Shown piece after piece: positions 15,359 to 15,488 of a stretch of 15,488 nt of DNA. Origin of the DNA: CAZLBV01 sp964557845 (GTDB taxonomy: Bacteria > Acidobacteriota > Aminicenantia > Aminicenantales > Aminicenantaceae); contig CAZLBV010000227.1 of NCBI GenBank assembly GCA_964557845.1, positions 1 through 15,488 on the forward strand. The letters run 5' to 3'. A model generated the notes under the pieces. It was not told the origin of the DNA. It was given only the letters and a program-made list of their open reading frames with translations, and ran no database searches. Position 1 is the first letter of the stretch. Every line of letters begins with the position of its first letter. The translations under genes and the position numbers were made by a program.

Positions 15359-15387
15359 TTGCATTGTGGTACTTATATGCATATAAT
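15359..15387 (+). promoter_or_regulatory. Sigma70-like promoter of the Rrf2-family gene
   Basis: TTGCAT (15359-15364) and a perfect TATAAT (15382-15387) are spaced by exactly 17 bases, the best promoter match in the window. The start would fall near 15394, leaving about 11 bases before the ATG at 15405. AGGA at 15388-15391 would then be upstream of the message, so translation would start from a very short leader. Confidence 0.6.
15373..15386. promoter_or_regulatory. Palindromic operator candidate
   Basis: TTATATGCATATAA is a perfect 14-bp palindrome occupying the end of the promoter spacer and most of the -10 element. A dimer bound here would block RNA polymerase. Rrf2-family proteins are commonly autoregulated dimers, so self-repression by the downstream product is the simplest reading. 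Confidence 0.45.
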
Positions 15388-15404
15388 AGGAATGCTGATA
15401 AAAA

Positions 15405-15488
15405 ATGTCAAAAGTATTTAAATTTTCAGACAGTGCTTCGCTCGCAGTTCATGCGATGCTGCTTTTAGCAGAGAACAAGGAAAAAATT
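15405..15488 (+). CDS. Rrf2-family transcriptional regulator (5' end only)
   Basis: Twenty-eight codons before the window ends: MSKVFKF, then SDSASLAVHAMLLLAEN and KEKI. The pattern of a short basic start, then a helix with (A/S)-x-x-A-x-x-A-(M/L)-x-x-LA, is the first helix of the Rrf2 winged-helix domain (IscR, NsrR, CymR, RsrR). The cysteines that would show an iron-sulphur cluster lie later, beyond the window, so the signal sensed cannot be told. The promoter and a palindrome just upstream suggest autoregulation. The assignment rests on a short segment. Confidence 0.6.
   Translation, partial: MSKVFKFSDSASLAVHAMLLLAENKEKI

Overview
The window looks like chromosomal DNA from a Gram-negative-type bacterium of moderate-to-low GC. 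A SurA-like chaperone with a signal peptide and a PrsA/PpiD-like lipoprotein both imply an envelope with a periplasm. The mix of a GH172/DUF2961 protein, an SSS transporter, a double-SIS (MurQ/GKRP-like) protein and an mfd-parvulin-parvulin operon would fit uncultured lineages such as Aminicenantota/Acidobacteriota-like or KSB1-like bacteria. That placement is a low-confidence guess from gene content, not a measurement.

Layout. Positions 1-418 hold no gene but a tandem array of structured, non-coding repeat modules. Two diverged modules fold identically, with many compensatory base changes. Positions 431-546 are bounded by a perfect 14-bp inverted repeat. A small GyrI/Cass2-like effector-binding protein follows (minus, 562-1020). 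Then comes a probable carbohydrate locus: a secreted GH172-family (DUF2961) protein (plus, 1209-3320), convergent with a minus-strand two-gene operon of a double-SIS protein (4985-7024) and a sodium:solute symporter (3379-4926). A working model is extracellular or periplasmic glycan cleavage, sugar import, then binding or processing of a sugar phosphate.

The 7025-7324 intergenic region carries a promoter-like stretch with a perfect 16-bp palindrome, then two hairpins, the second a convincing rho-independent terminator. This suggests a small RNA or attenuator. Downstream lies a multi-PAS HisKA_2-type sensor kinase whose first PAS domain begins before the first good start codon, behind an in-frame TAG, and whose ATPase domain stops abruptly at the G1 box. 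It may be a decaying gene.

The minus-strand operon mfd (14735-11307) - PrsA/PpiD-like lipoprotein (11279-10287) - SurA-like protein (10294-9314) couples transcription-repair with envelope protein folding by linkage only. Upstream of mfd, on the plus strand, are a small unrecognised protein (14868-15131), a structured intergenic stretch with a mini-ORF, and the first 28 codons of an Rrf2-family regulator with a good promoter overlapped by a perfect 14-bp palindrome. The most unusual item is the covarying repeat array at 1-418.
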